Source of the DNA: Ditylenchus dipsaci
Lineage: Eukaryota; Nematoda; Chromadorea; Rhabditida; Anguinidae
Length of the DNA: 64,000 nucleotides
NCBI GenBank assembly: GCA_004194705.1
Contig: SADC01001275.1
Span: 744,001-808,000 of the forward strand
Reading direction: 5' to 3'
Shown here piece after piece: positions 1-11,584 of the stretch. Position 1 is the first letter of the stretch; every line of letters starts with the position of its first letter. The position numbers and the translations under genes are program-made. Below the pieces are notes generated by a model that worked only from the letters and a program-made list of their open reading frames with translations, was not told where the DNA came from and ran no database searches.

Positions 1-465
1 CAGGTTAATGACCTAAATTTTAAGGATGACTGAAAAATTATGGTTCACTCTTTCAATTTTTATTCAAATCAATAATATGCTCAATCAATAATAAACTAAG
101 TATCAAGGAAGTTATCTGTCGATTTTTTTTTCACTGTATTAGAATCTATCTAATTTATTAGCAAGTTTAGACAACCGAAATGCCGGCTAAAGTTAGGGGT
201 GAGATTTCGGTCACTTCACTTTTTGTGGTTGTTCGTTGAAAAGATTTATTTTTTGTCAATTTTACCTGAAGTCATATTAAATTTTGGTCTCATTCCATAG
301 CTAAGGTTCCGAACACCATTTCAGTATTGGTCTTATTGAAAAAAACGCGAAAAATCTACAAAAAACCCAATTTTTACGTGCATTTAAAATGTCTACATGT
401 TTAAAAAGTTGCGAAACTAATTAATTGTAAAACACGTGATGATCAGCGAAAAGGTCAATGCTTAC

Positions 466-1962
466 ATTATGATTGTTGAGCAGCCCGCAGTCCATGAATA
501 ACTCACTGCGTACAGCTCCAGGCCATAAAGACACTGAAGCCACATTAAATTCTTTCAATTCAATTGCCATATCAGCTGCCAATCTGTCACACTAAAGCTA
601 CCCATTAATTTATATATTTTTCAAATTTTTAAGAAAAAAATAAAAAATTAAGTAAAAACTGAGAAGAAACTCACCCCAGCTTTGTTGATCCCATAAGCCA
701 CATTAAAAATGTAGTTTAAGCCTCCAGGAGAGCTGGTGGTAACAATCAGACCTTTCTTTCTAGGCACCATCATCTGGGCTGCCCGTCTGGCACACATGTA
801 GTGACCTCGCAAGCCCACATCGTTCACCTTGTCATACACCTCTTCTGGCAACTCGAAAAATTTCTTGTGCATCACTTTTAACATCAACTAAATGTTTTTC
901 ATTGACATTTTGATATAAAACTTTAATTTTTGATAAAAGGTTACAGTAACAGCTGAAAAGGCATTGTTTACTAGCAAGTCCAGTTGGTTGTTTTGCTCCC
1001 GAGCGATTTGATCAAACAAGTTGTTGACATCAGAGGGATTGGCGTGGTCGCAATAAACACCGATAGCTTTACCACCTTTGCTGTTGATCTGCAAAATACA
1101 CGAAAGTTTAAAGCTAAATTTAGAAAAAAAAGCTGTAGGTAAAATAATTCTTTGTCAAAATTATTTTTATCCCGTTTTCTCTAAAAACTAAATTTGACGT
1201 CAGATTTACATATTTTGACGTGTGTTTTAAGTTTAAGTCTTTGTAAAAGAGTTTGTGACCAACAAAACAAAAAAAAGGGGTGAGTTTTAAAGTCTTGAGG
1301 CTGTGCTTCAAATATTACTTAACACAATCACCGTTTTGGTTTAAGATTACAATTAAAGCTGGATATAACTGACCCACTGGGAATCAGCAAAAGTGTTCGT
1401 TAAATCACGGTACGCTATTAGTCATTTTACGTGCTTGCTGGACAAATTAGAATCGAAAAAAGGTTAGTGTATCATGTGTATCTTGCAAATTAAAAACATT
1501 TTTTGTTCTTGTTACATATAAGTAAAGTTAGTCAAGCATGGATTATCCGCCACTCTAAATATACTTTTTTTGGCTGAGGTTAGCGCGTTCTCAGTTGACT
1601 GACACACCAGTTATACTCCACCCTAAGGTCGGCCCTCTGGGGTGGCGTATAACCCAGGTTTGACTATAATGCAATAGCAAAGAATTTAAGTCAAGTTGTT
1701 TAATTTGACAAGTTAAAATATTTGTACACGAAACTATTTTGGTTGCATGTAAAATCACAAAAAAATGAAGTTCAAGTACCTCATCTACAGTTTGCTTCAG
1801 AGTAGGCAATTTGTTGGCTACAGATTTCACCACCGCATCCTCTTTTTCTGGAGTTAAAGCGGTAACATAGACAGTGGCACCTGCAGCTCCTAACTGTTTG
1901 GCAATACCTCGACCAACGCCTCTCGATGCGCCAGTCACTAATGCAACTTGCTGGGCCAACAT
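466..1962 (-). CDS. DHRS1: DHRS1-like short-chain dehydrogenase/reductase, copy 1 (3' end outside window)
   Basis: NAD(P)-dependent oxidoreductase of the classical SDR fold, closest in layout to animal DHRS1. Exons on the minus strand: 1962-1780, 1088-945, 887-675 and 591-466 (61, 48, 71 and 42 codons), all with GT-AG borders in phase 0. The protein shows the cofactor motif TGASRGVGRG near residue 12, LVNNAF, the catalytic serine region VTTSSPGG and the active-site YGINK, then LWPGAVRSELF. The start is the ATG at 1962; an upstream in-frame TTG is not needed. About 222 residues are present against roughly 310 in the family. The last visible donor is GTAAGC at 465, and no exon matching the missing C-terminal third is seen before position 1, so it probably lies outside the window; without that splice the frame stops at 421. 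It lies 1.25 kb downstream of copy 2 on the same strand, a tandem duplication. Confidence 0.85.
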
Positions 1963-3213
1963 TCTCCTGTTCAATGCCAAAATGATTTTGTTATGACATG
2001 AATTTTAACCAATTTATAGGAACAAAGAGAATATAAAAACGTTTGGAAATGGCTAATTAATGTTGCACTTTGTCTTTTTGGGCCTGTTTAGAGCCAACAA
2101 ATATGAGACAATAAATATGATTAAAGGAGGATGGTTTGCCCTTTACCTGCACTTACTTTCTCAACAATTGAGAACACATTAATTATAGATGGGAAACAAA
2201 ATATTTCTAGCAATGTTGCTTTTTTATAACTTTTTAATGGCTAGATAGTTTAAGATATTTTGATCAGACCTTTTTATTTTCCCGGTCCTCCATCCCATTT
2301 TTATATTTTTTTCACAGTTATCGTTGTGGTTTCAGCAAGCAGGAAACCGTTCAGTGGAAGAAGAAAGGCAAGCCTTGTGGTTCATTTTCTTTCTCCACTA
2401 ACTTTGTTATATTGATAATTTGTAGAGGTGATGCTGAGCCATAGCCAGCTACATCTCAAGAAGACCGTAAAACTGTGCAATATATGTAGTTTCTTGCAGT
2501 GATACTCCTCCGATCCAAAGGTGCTTGAACCGTGCGACATAGTAGACGATCTGTGGATACAAAACTTTTGGAACAGAAAAAACCACAAAATGTGGCTTAA
2601 ATTTGGCGCCCGTGCAATTATGCTTTGAACATGAGTCACTATATATCAGTAGCTCATCATCTACAGCCCGGCACCGGTAAAATAGCCGTGCAAAGCATAT
2701 CGATTTTCGGCGGTGGCTTTGTGTGGCGGCACTAAATTTTCGAAGGCTCGGCGTTGATGAATGCCTGCGGTGCCGAATATTTTAGACGCTTTTAAATGCT
2801 CAGACATCTCCAAGTTTATAAGTGGCCACCGCTTTGTCAACTTGAATATCATTATTAATCTTTTCTCAAAAATTGTGAAGAACGTATAAAACAATTTGAT
2901 CTAGACTCTGGTTTAAAGAATTTCCTGTGCTGTTTCATAAGAGAATTTTAAAGGCAGTAACGGAATGCACAATCACATGCCCAGAATGCTAAGGGTATTT
3001 CAAAAATTCAGATCGTATATCCATGAGTTCTATCGAGAAAGCAGGGATAGATGAACGTGCCATTAGTGATTTCTTTATATCAAAGTTTGACTGTATATAC
3101 ATTAAAATATGAAGGTTATCAAAAATGCTCTATTTTACAAAGCAAGTCATTACTTAAGTGAAAACAAATATTCAAAATGTCAGAAAGTTTTATTCTTGTA
3201 AGTTCAATAATGT
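1963..3213. other. Spacer between the two SDR copies
   Basis: No gene is recognised here. A minus-strand open frame at 2661-2894 (77 codons) is more GC-rich than its surroundings and contains ENLVPPHKATAENRY, but I cannot place it in any family and see no partner exons. The promoter of copy 1 should lie just right of 1962; no clear core motif is visible. Confidence 0.4.
3189..3194 (-). terminator. Polyadenylation signal of SDR copy 2
   Basis: AATAAA on the minus strand, 20 nt past the TAA stop at 3214-3216. It supports 3214 as the true 3' end of the coding region. Confidence 0.65.
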
Positions 3214-6200
3214 TTAAATATTAGACAGCACTCCAACCTGTCGCACAGCATTAAGTTGGTCTATCAGTTTAGACATCTTGTTGTAACCTTCAGCGTCTGG
3301 TTGCGCTTAAATTACTATAGTAATACTTAGTTTAAAAACAAATGCTTACATCCACCCTCGTCGTATAAGTCATATTCTTTAGCCAAGTGAGCAGTCACCA
3401 AAATTTTGCCCGTCTTTTCCATGATTTTGGAGTCAGTAGCTAGGGCTACAATGCATTTTCCAGAAAATTCCACTGACTCTCCCTTTTCAAAAACTGCTTT
3501 CTAAAAATATAAAATTCAGAAGGTTCCAACCAATTCATTAAGAAAAATTGCATTTGGTCCATTGGCATCAATAACAAGCTCCTAAAAATACAAAAAACAT
3601 AGTTTCTTCAAACGCCCCAAAAATTATTTTTAGAATAAACTTCAATTTTTTTTAATGTTACGTATGTAGTGTGTGAGTAGCGTAATTTCAATTATTAACA
3701 CCTTTATAGTCTCAGTCCGGACAGGGCCAGGCCAGAGAGAAACTGATGCAATTTTGAAACTTTTTAGTTCCATAGCTGTGTCGGCTGCTAATCGATCACA
3801 CTAAAAAATGAACTCATTTGTCCATGATTATTAAAAAGATTGAATTTACAGCAGCTTTCCCAATTCCGTAAGCCACATTAAAGAGATAAGCCATGCCTCC
3901 AACAGAGCTAACAGTAACTATCAAGCCTTTAGAACGAGGAACCATTAATTTGGCAGCTAGCACTGCACACACATAGTGATTGCGTAAGCCAGTGCTGAAT
4001 TGAAAAAAAGTTGAAGATAAATTTTTACCCTCGTATCTTAACTGACTTGTTGATTTTGTCGAAAATCTCAATAGGCTGTTCGAAAAACTTCTTCGCACCT
4101 ATTTTCATAAGCTCCTATAAGTTTTTTTCAAGTTTTTGAGTTTTTCTTTATTTTTAAAGGACCATAGCCGTCACCCACAACGAGAATTTCAAATGTTTGA
4201 ATTGGCGCGGGACAGTTCTCTTTCGTATCGCACTGTACTCTTTTGACTTGCTTCGAATGACTCGAAAGAGTACAATGAAAGACGAAAGAGAAGTGTCCCG
4301 CGCGAATTCAAACATTTGAAATTCTCGTTGTCGGCGACGGCTATGGTCCTTTAAGATGCTTACCGCTACAGCGGCATACGCATTGTTGACAAGTATGTCC
4401 AGCTGACCGTTTTGCTCTTTGGATATTTGCTCAAACAGCCGTTCTACCTGTTTTTGGTCTTCATGATCACAATAGATAGCGATGCCCTGGCCGCCTCGTT
4501 TCGTTACCTGAATCAACATAGATTTATATATTTTTCTTCTGTATATGTTTTTCTTTTATATTTATCAGCCAGTGTCTGCATAGTCTAGTGGTACTGTGCT
4601 TTGGTAGTTGAAATATGTGGTTGCGGGTTCTAATCCTACTAGGTGGGGTGAAATTCATCAGTTGGATATGATGTACAAAAAACTATTTGAAAATCAATGA
4701 TTTATAATCCTCTAAGAAGTTCTGATCCAACGCATGTTTCTGTATTTTTTCTGGAACACATTAAAGTGCAGATCGCGATTCATTTCTTAAGTGTAGCCAG
4801 AAAAATTTATTTGTTCTGTTTTGAATATTAGACACCTAATTAAAGAGAAGTTCTGTAATTTTGTAGTTTGGTCGGACCCTTCAGAAAATTGGAAATTGAG
4901 TGTTTGGGCTCAAATGAAAGCTTACAATGCGCTGAGTACGAAAAATACGAATTCGACAACTTTTCGTCACTATTTCGCCGAGCTGTAGCCTCCCGAAGTT
5001 TGGTACTCAGAAAAACCAGTACATTTCTTAAAACATTTCATACTTAGTGAAAATATTATGATGTACACTCGTTCAAAACTTTATTCGACGCAAAATGAGC
5101 TGTTCTTTCTCACAAGTACAAAAAATCTATAGTCTGTAAAAAAAATTGGCGTAAAAAGTGTGTTTTTTTTCAAAAATCAGCATTTTCCGAGCACCAATTT
5201 TGAGCACCAGCACCAAACCGCTATAAAAATCGGAAATCGGCGTGTACCTTCCTAAATTTTAGTGCATTCAAAAAAGCATTTCATAAGGCACCTTTCATGC
5301 GAGAAAAACTACAAAAAAAAATTGGGAGGAGGTGAGACGAAAAAAGCTTTTGAAGTTGACTGATCATCACTAACTCTTTTCAGTTTTTGACGTAAAACAT
5401 TTTTGTACCAGAAAAACCTGAAACTCTGACACCGGATTCGTGTGGTTCTATTAAAGAGAAAACGGTATCTGATTTGAATCTAAAACCACTTATAGAAGTG
5501 TACTTTGAATGTAATTTTTCAAATTCCCCTCAGGACAATAAATATTTGAATTACTAATAATTGACTTGTTTTCACTAACAAGGGAGCATCAACAGTGGGT
5601 CACGCACTTATAGCTAAACATTATATACCAAATTATAGCATTTTTCATGATGAGTTTCTTGGTATATTCACTTTTTGCGAACCAGAACAAAAATTTCTGG
5701 AAAATCGACATTTAAATAAAGCTACAAATCGAGGATATTTAAAAGGCAATTTTCTAAACTAGGCCACTTTCGGTTCACACAATATTTGAAAAATGTTCAG
5801 TTTTGATCTCATTTGAAAAAGGAGACAATTCTGAGTAAATTTACTTCTCACACATTTGCAACTTCAAAGTTGGTTCTCAAGATATGCCTAATTGAAAGCT
5901 CAACCTATGTCGAATGTCTGAAATATAGTGATTTTTATATTTTTGAAGATACACTGTTTGAGTTTTTTTACGGCATCCCTACATATTATATACCATTCCA
6001 CGCAGGATTGAGCGAGATAACTTATTAATATTATTGTTATCAGAATATATATTTTTATGAATCGAGTTGTTTGAAATCTATTTATAGCAGATTATGAAAA
6101 AACGGAAAGCTTTAATATATATAAAAAAAATTGAAATTTAGTCAACAATAAGTCATTTTGGCTATACTATAGAATCCCCCCAGCTAGCGAAAAATTTACT

Positions 6201-8855
6201 TTTCCTGAAGGGGAAAGGACCCGTCTTATTTTGATTCTCGTGCTCTGAATAGGCACGGAAGCACTTTGGTTTCCAAAAAATCGAAAAAAAAATCGATTTG
6301 CCTTGGTCCCCCAAAGTAAAAATTTAGGAAAATTCAAAAAAAAAATTTTTTTGAATTCCCGCCAAAACATTTTAGGGAATTAGGGCTGTATTGGGAGGGG
6401 AAGGAAATAAAAGGGGGCCACTAATAACACATGGGGGCCACTAACAAAAAGATGTTAAACATAGTTTTGAATACTGGGGTCTACCGCATAAATAAACTCT
6501 GGTATACATGCTTTTTCATGCATCCAGAGTCACTTTCGAGTGATTTGTGTCTAAGGTATGTGGGTGTGCGCATCTCAACTCCAAGCCCCCAAGCCCCCTG
6601 CGCCCCGAAGGGGCGCAGGGGGCTTGAGAGTTAGAGATGCGCGCACACACTTACCTTAGACATGATTCGAGAAGTACTCTTGACCATAAAATGCATATAG
6701 AGTCTGTTTTTGCCACGGCCCAGTTGAAAAAACATGGTGAGGCAGCCGAAGAATACAAAAATTTTGAATTTTTAACGTTCTGCCATAAAAGTGGCCCCCT
6801 TTTATTCCCTTCCCTCCCTATACAGCCCTTATTCCCTTTAAAATTCAAAAGGCGCCAATTTAAATTTTTCAAATTTTGACTAAAAAACCATGATACCCCC
6901 CTGTGGTTCGAAAATTTTTTTTTTCTCAGAACCAAAAAAACGCGCGGCTTTCTCATGAAATTGGGGTCGAGAAACACGAATATGAAGTTATCTCTTCCAC
7001 CTGATCAGTCCCGTGGGGGGGATTCGTTACTGCAACCAACCAAAGTGCTTCCGTGCCTTTTCAGAGCACGAGAATCAAAATGAGACGGGCCCTTTCCCTT
7101 CAGGAAAAGTAAATTTTTTGTTAGCTGGGGGGGGGGGAATTCTATAGTGTTACCGTCATTTTTTGAAACAAAATATTTTTTCTTATAGGAATTTAAAAAA
7201 ATTTTGTTAAAATATTTTTACTTTAAAGCATTTTCTGTAATTTTGCAGAAAACGTTGTTTCCTGTTACTGATTTTTCTGCAAAAAATTACATAAAATTTT
7301 TTTTAAAGTAAAAATATTTTACCAAATTCCTTTTTTACAATTCCCGAAAAGAAAAATATTTTGTTTCAAAGAATAACTTATTGTTAGCTGAATTTAAATT
7401 TTTTGTTTTATTTTTTATTTTAAAAATATATAATTCTAAAAGATTCCGTTCTGTCAAAATTTGCAATAAAAAAGTAGTTGGGGCAACTTTAACATGATAA
7501 AAAATAGGTTATATTATAAAAAATGTTGGTTTGAAAACTTGATTCCCAACAACTCGATTCACAAAAACATCTTTTCTGATAAAAAAATTACTATTTTAAT
7601 AAGTAAGCTCGCTCAATTCTGCTTAGTAGGGAGAGGGTGCTGTAATAAAACTCAAATAAATGTATCTCAAAAATATAAAAATTATTTTACAGGGTGTCCC
7701 AAAATTTGGTTTTTAAACTGCTTTAATTTTTTTTTATTCGCCGTTTTTTCAACAGATCCACTCAGCTTTTCATGAAAACCATTTATTCTTGCTCTTCCCT
7801 GTGGTTTGAAAATAAAATTTCATGAAAAACTGATTCGATCTGCAAAAACAAATTTTCGAAAAATGGCAGTATTAAAGTCTCCAAACATCTTGAGAAACCC
7901 TGTATTTCAGACATTCGACATAGGTTGAGCTTTTAATTAGGCATATCTTGAGAACCAACTTTGAAGTTGCAAATGTGTGAGAAGTAAATTTACTCAGAAT
8001 TGTCTCCTTTTTCAAATGAGATCAAAACTGAACATTTTTCAAATATTGTGTGAACCGAAAGTGGCCTAGTTTAGAGAAAATTGCCTTTTAAATATCCTCG
8101 ATTTGTAGCTTTATTTAAATGTCGATTTTCCAGAAATTTTTGTTCTGGTTCGCAAAAAGTGAATATACCAAGAAACTCATCATGAAAAACGCTATAATTT
8201 GGTATATAATGTTTAGCTATAAGTGCGTGACCCACTGTTGATGCTCCCTTGTAAGCATAAAATGTTTCAAGAAATGTACTGGTTTTTCTGAGTACCAAAC
8301 TTCGGGAGGCTACAGCTCGGCGAAATAGTGACGAAAAGTTGTCGAATTTGGTGTTATCGTACTCATCACATCGTAGGCTTTATTTGAGCCAAACAAAAAA
8401 TTACCAATTTTCTGAGGGGTCGAGGTGGCCTTGATGAAACTACAAAATTACAGAAGTTCTCTTTTAATTGTTGAGGCTTAGGCCCCTGCAAAGATAGTCC
8501 AGTATATGTTAGGGGAGACTCAAATATAAGTCTAAAATATGTTTGAGTCCGTCCTAATATATGCTGGCCTACCTTTGCCTAAGCCTAAAGCCTAAAATGC
8601 AACAAAAAAACTACAGGGTGGACCAAGGCAAAACCTCCCCCCCCCTTTGTTTGATAGGGCCAATATAGCTTACCTCTTTAGCAGTATCTTGCAGGGTTGG
8701 GTTCTTGTCTTTTGGATCAGGTTGTTTTTGACGACCAGTCACATACACTGTAGCACCAGCTTCCCCAGCTGAAGGGCAATCCCACGACCGATTCCACGAG
8801 AAGCTCCAGTCACCAAAGCAATTTGACCGGAAAGGGATTTTTTAGCAGAAGTCAT
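3214..8855 (-). CDS. DHRS1: DHRS1-like short-chain dehydrogenase/reductase, copy 2 (single-base frameshift in exon 1)
   Basis: Paralogue of copy 1, about 310 residues. Minus-strand exons: 8855-8674, 4507-4364, 4114-4047, 3994-3850, 3800-3702, 3581-3531, 3500-3350 and 3305-3214. Motifs: TGASRGIGRG, LVNNAY, VTVSSVGG, YGIGK, LWPGPVRTE, and near the C-terminus FSGKCIVALATD, typical of DHRS1. Exon 2 has the same 48 codons as in copy 1, and exons 3+4 together equal the 213 nt of copy 1 exon 3. Exon 1 is 182 nt against 183 in copy 1; one base is missing in the C run at 8763-8766, after which the frame would stop at once. The intron at 3995-4046 (donor GTCAGT, phase 2) is absent from copy 1. The intron at 3501-3530 would be only 30 nt, so that joint is less certain. 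Intron 1 (4508-8673) is filled with inverted-repeat elements. Confidence 0.85.
4154..4354. mobile_element. Palindromic MITE, family C copy 1, TTAA-bounded
   Basis: A 200-bp near-perfect foldback in intron 2 of SDR copy 2. It begins TTAAAGGACCATAGCCGTC and ends with the reverse complement, with a short loop around 4235-4265. TTAA at both ends fits a piggyBac-like TTAA target preference, but no transposase is present. A second copy with a later insertion lies at 45943-46438. Confidence 0.75.
4573..4655 (+). repeat. tRNA-like (SINE-type) sequence
   Basis: An A-box-like TAGTCTAGTGGTA is followed about 45 nt later by a B-box-like GGTTCTAATCC. The presumed acceptor ends do not pair, so this is more likely a tRNA-derived SINE remnant than a working tRNA gene. 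Confidence 0.4.
4840..8471. mobile_element. 3.6-kb composite inverted-repeat element E1 in SDR copy 2 intron 1
   Basis: The left arm (about 4840-5935) is the reverse complement of the right arm (about 7908-8471); both ends carry TTAA followed by AGAGAA-type sequence. The left arm holds a roughly 530-bp extra block (about 5044-5575) that the right arm lacks, bounded by TTAGTGAAAA and TTTTCACTAA, so the right arm acts as an empty site. The middle contains a family A element (6165-7150) and a further inverted pair (about 7157-7372). Open frames at 5813-6028 and 8071-8298 are mirror translations of the arms and do not look like genes. Confidence 0.7.
6165..7150. mobile_element. Family A inverted-repeat element, copy A1
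   Basis: Nested foldback inside E1. The arms start near CTATAGAATCCCCCC and end with its reverse complement at about 7150. The core (about 6466-6700) is shared with copies A2-A5 and carries a near-perfect GC-rich hairpin at about 6590-6632 with GCGCATCTCAAC and TAGAGATGCGCGC on its shoulders. No transposase frame was recognised. Confidence 0.7.
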
Positions 8856-9738
8856 TTTAAACAAGGCAAATAACTAAATATTTTTTATTGTAAATAACGA
8901 AGAGTAAAAACAAATTAATGATGAAATTTAGAAAGTAAACAAAGCTTTTAAATACAGAAATTATATTCTCAAAACAACGAAAAATCAATTGTTGTGCAGA
9001 GTGTGCAAGATGAATGATTAGCCTTTTTCTCTTTACACTAATATTTGTAGTGTCCTTGTTTTTTGTGCAGAAGAATTTGATAACAACAAGTCAACTGTTC
9101 AATAAATATTAAAAATATACTACATGTGAAGCTATGTAGTTTAAGCGGCCCGACAAAAGATAGAAGGTTCTCCTAATAATTTTTACTAAGAATTTTGGAT
9201 TTTTTTCTTTAAAAAATACATAACTTTGAAGAGGTACTACAAAAAGGTTGATTTAGCTAAATAATAACGTTCGAACGACTAAAGCTAAACCAACACATTT
9301 ATAATCAGTCCATTAGTATTTTTCTTGAATTTTTCTCATAGTTTTTTTGTTAGTTTTCTACCTACTTTTAAAAATGGCGTAAGGTCATCAACATCAGATT
9401 TCATGCAATGCGAAAAAAATGCCGGTCTTTTAGGGTAATGCAGAAGCACACCCCTTTGAACAAAATCTAAGTATAGACTATCCTTAAAACTACAAAAAAC
9501 GTATTGCATTTTCCTTTGATATTTATTTTTTATGCGAAAAATCGATGGCTTTTTAGAAGATAAGAAAGTGGAACCATTAACTCACTTAGAACACTTAGAA
9601 ACATTTCCTTACCCCAAATCGATATTTTCGGCCGCTTTTCTAACTAACAAGAAATTTGGTCATTTCTTCTGTGCAGTTGAAGCCTACGCCTTTTGAGTGA
9701 CAGCACCTAGAAAAATATCATTATAGAACTAGCAAGTA
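8856..9738. other. Divergent spacer between SDR copy 2 and the F-box-like gene
   Basis: AT-rich sequence without a recognisable gene, repeat border or RNA. It presumably holds promoters for both flanking genes; I can point to no specific element. Confidence 0.5.
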
Positions 9739-11061
9739 ATGCTTCAAAGCACTGAAAATTTTCGAAATATTTTCACTTTCTTCAACCGTCCACAATTGCA
9801 ACAGCTGCAGTGTGTCTCAAAATATTTTGACCATTTAGTCAAATTTCATTTTTCATCAGCTCCATACAAAAGGCTGTCATGTATTTTGATTAATAAATGC
9901 TCTCCTGATAGTTTAGTTCAAATATTCTGGAAAGCTAAAGACAATAAAAATGTCGATCATCAACAAAATACTGGTACATTGCTAGAGTTTCTGCCATTGC
10001 TGCTGCCTAAATATGTAAGAGCAGATTGGACAATTCTTGTACTACAACCAAATATTGGACTGTCAATGCATAACTTGAAAAAGCAGCTTAATTTACTCAA
10101 ACATTTATGGCACGGAGCTCAACTCGAAATTGTTTTAGGCAAGTTTTAAGCAAGTGTCGTGTTTTTAGGATTAGTCTTCCAATAAATTTTTTAAATATCA
10201 TTTGAACTTACATTTAATCGCCGAGTTTAATATTTTTAACACTCAGGCATAAGGGTTGTCGTGGTCGACAACTGACCTATCCATTTTCGCCAATCGTATT
10301 CTAAAATTTTAAAATTCAGGCTAAAATTTTTAAATTATTTCAAAAATAGGTCAAAATTTGAAAATTTTTAAAGTAAGAATTTTAAAAAGAAAATGTGCCT
10401 TGGGTAATCACTCTGGCTCACACACTTCTTTACAATTACGACAAAGTAATAATACATTTTCTTTTACATAAAAAATCACCTTACAAGCTTATTAATTTTA
10501 GACGCCCTACAAAAAATGAATGCCTAGAGCACTTTGAAACAGTTTTATCACATTTGTTGCAACCAGAATCTCCATTTCTGTGTTCACATTTGAAGCTGTG
10601 CTTATCAAGCGTCCCTGCGCCTATTCCCGCACTTCTATTCCACAGTTGGCCTGTTCTATACTTTATTAAGGTTCTGGAGTTACGCACTTTTAAGCACTGC
10701 ATTTCCACGGACACTATTCTGGAATATGTACATAACAATATGTTCACGAAATACAGCAAAGTGCGAAAAATAAAGCTAAACCTTAACAAAGAAACATGGC
10801 AAAGTGACCAATTATTGTGCTTTGACATGTATCAATTCTACAAAAAAGTTAAACAGGCGAGTCAATTTGTCAACATTTTTTTGAAACGTGTTGTTTTTTT
10901 AGATTTTTTCAAGCGCATCTGAACCAAATTTATTTGAAATAGCAGTTGTAACCGTTAATTTTTCTGAGAACAATGGATTGGAGCCATTTAAGTTAATAAA
11001 CAGCTTTACTAAAGAGATACTTACTTTTGATGTTTTAAATGATAATAATTGCCTGTTTTGA
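9739..11061 (+). CDS. F-box-like protein (nematode type)
   Basis: Three exons: 9739-10142, 10502-10868 and 10903-11061, about 309 residues. The N-terminus (IFTFFNRPQLQQLQCVSKYF) resembles an F-box helix pattern, with hydrophobic residues around LQCVSKYF. F-box proteins bind Skp1 and present substrates to SCF ubiquitin ligases, and nematodes have very large fast-evolving families. The rest is divergent; the end contains TKEILTFDVLND, a layout common in such nematode proteins. Intron 2 is about 34 nt with donor GTCAAC; a GC-AG alternative (CAG then GCGAGT) is also in frame. Intron 1 (10143-10501) contains a 56-bp copy of a phosphatase exon. The family call is tentative; the exon structure is fairly solid because all phases match. 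Confidence 0.55.
10389..10446 (+). pseudogene. Duplicated fragment of the purple acid phosphatase exon
   Basis: This stretch translates as VPWVITLAHTLLYNYDK and is nearly identical to 17657-17720 in the phosphatase gene, including the bases just past its splice donor (GTAAT). It lies within intron 1 of the F-box-like gene on the same strand, 1.1 kb before the phosphatase starts. No other phosphatase exon is found next to it, so it is a partial duplicate or the remnant of an older tandem copy. Confidence 0.7.
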
Positions 11062-11086
11062 GAAAGCTTGCAGAAAATTAGTCTTA

Positions 11087-11108
11087 AATAAAAAAAGGAT
11101 TATTTATT
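11087..11108. terminator. Facing polyadenylation signals
   Basis: AATAAA on the plus strand (11087-11092) follows the F-box-like stop by 25 nt. AATAAA on the minus strand (11103-11108) lies just beyond the stop of the convergent minus-strand exon. The two 3' ends therefore nearly overlap. Confidence 0.6.
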
Positions 11109-11110
11109 AA

Positions 11111-11332
11111 TTAAGAAATCATCCTAAGAAATCCAATTTCGGCCAACTGAAATAACATTGGAAGTGTAAAATCGAGATGGCACATTCTGTTTGAAGAATT
11201 CTTGTAAAGCATGGTCCATTTACTTTGACTATCTGCGAGCAGGGTTTCCATAGTTCTAGGAGAACCAGACATTTCCCAAGTTTTTCGACCTTTTGCCAGG
11301 TTTTCGGAATTTCGCCAAAAGTAGTCGTATAT
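11111..11332 (-). CDS. Unidentified terminal exon, minus strand
   Basis: A 74-codon open frame that follows a good acceptor (TTTACAG before 11332) and ends in TAA with AATAAA immediately after. The peptide contains WRNSENLAKGRKTWEMSG and ends FLRMIS. I do not recognise the family. Upstream exons would have to lie to the right, where the phosphatase occupies the opposite strand, so it could be an orphan last exon left by a rearrangement, or part of a gene with exons nested in phosphatase introns. The splice and polyadenylation signals, rather than homology, support it. Confidence 0.35.
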   Translation of the reverse strand: MYDYFWRNSENLAKGRKTWEMSGSPRTMETLLADSQSKWTMLYKNSSNRMCHLDFTLPMLFQLAEIGFLRMIS

Positions 11333-11584
11333 CTGTAAACAATTCTGCAATACCAAATCATTTGTGTAATTTATTGCATATAAATTATTTAAAGAATTTT
11401 TTTCAATCTAATCCAAAACTATCAAAAAATTCTCATAATAGCAAATAGAATAAATCAACTATTTTTGTTCAAAGGAATGCTGATTCTAAATTTCGAGCCA
11501 AATGAACACTTTTCTGTATGAATTGCATAAATGAATAATAAAATTTATAAATATCGAGAATATCTTAAACACCTAGAACCAAAA

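Noticed and set aside
4573..4655. A functional tRNA gene
   Set aside because: A- and B-box-like motifs are present, but no seven-base acceptor stem or plausible anticodon arm can be drawn.
10481..10828. A 115-codon minus-strand open frame
   Set aside because: It is antisense to exon 2 of the F-box-like gene, whose phases match on both sides.
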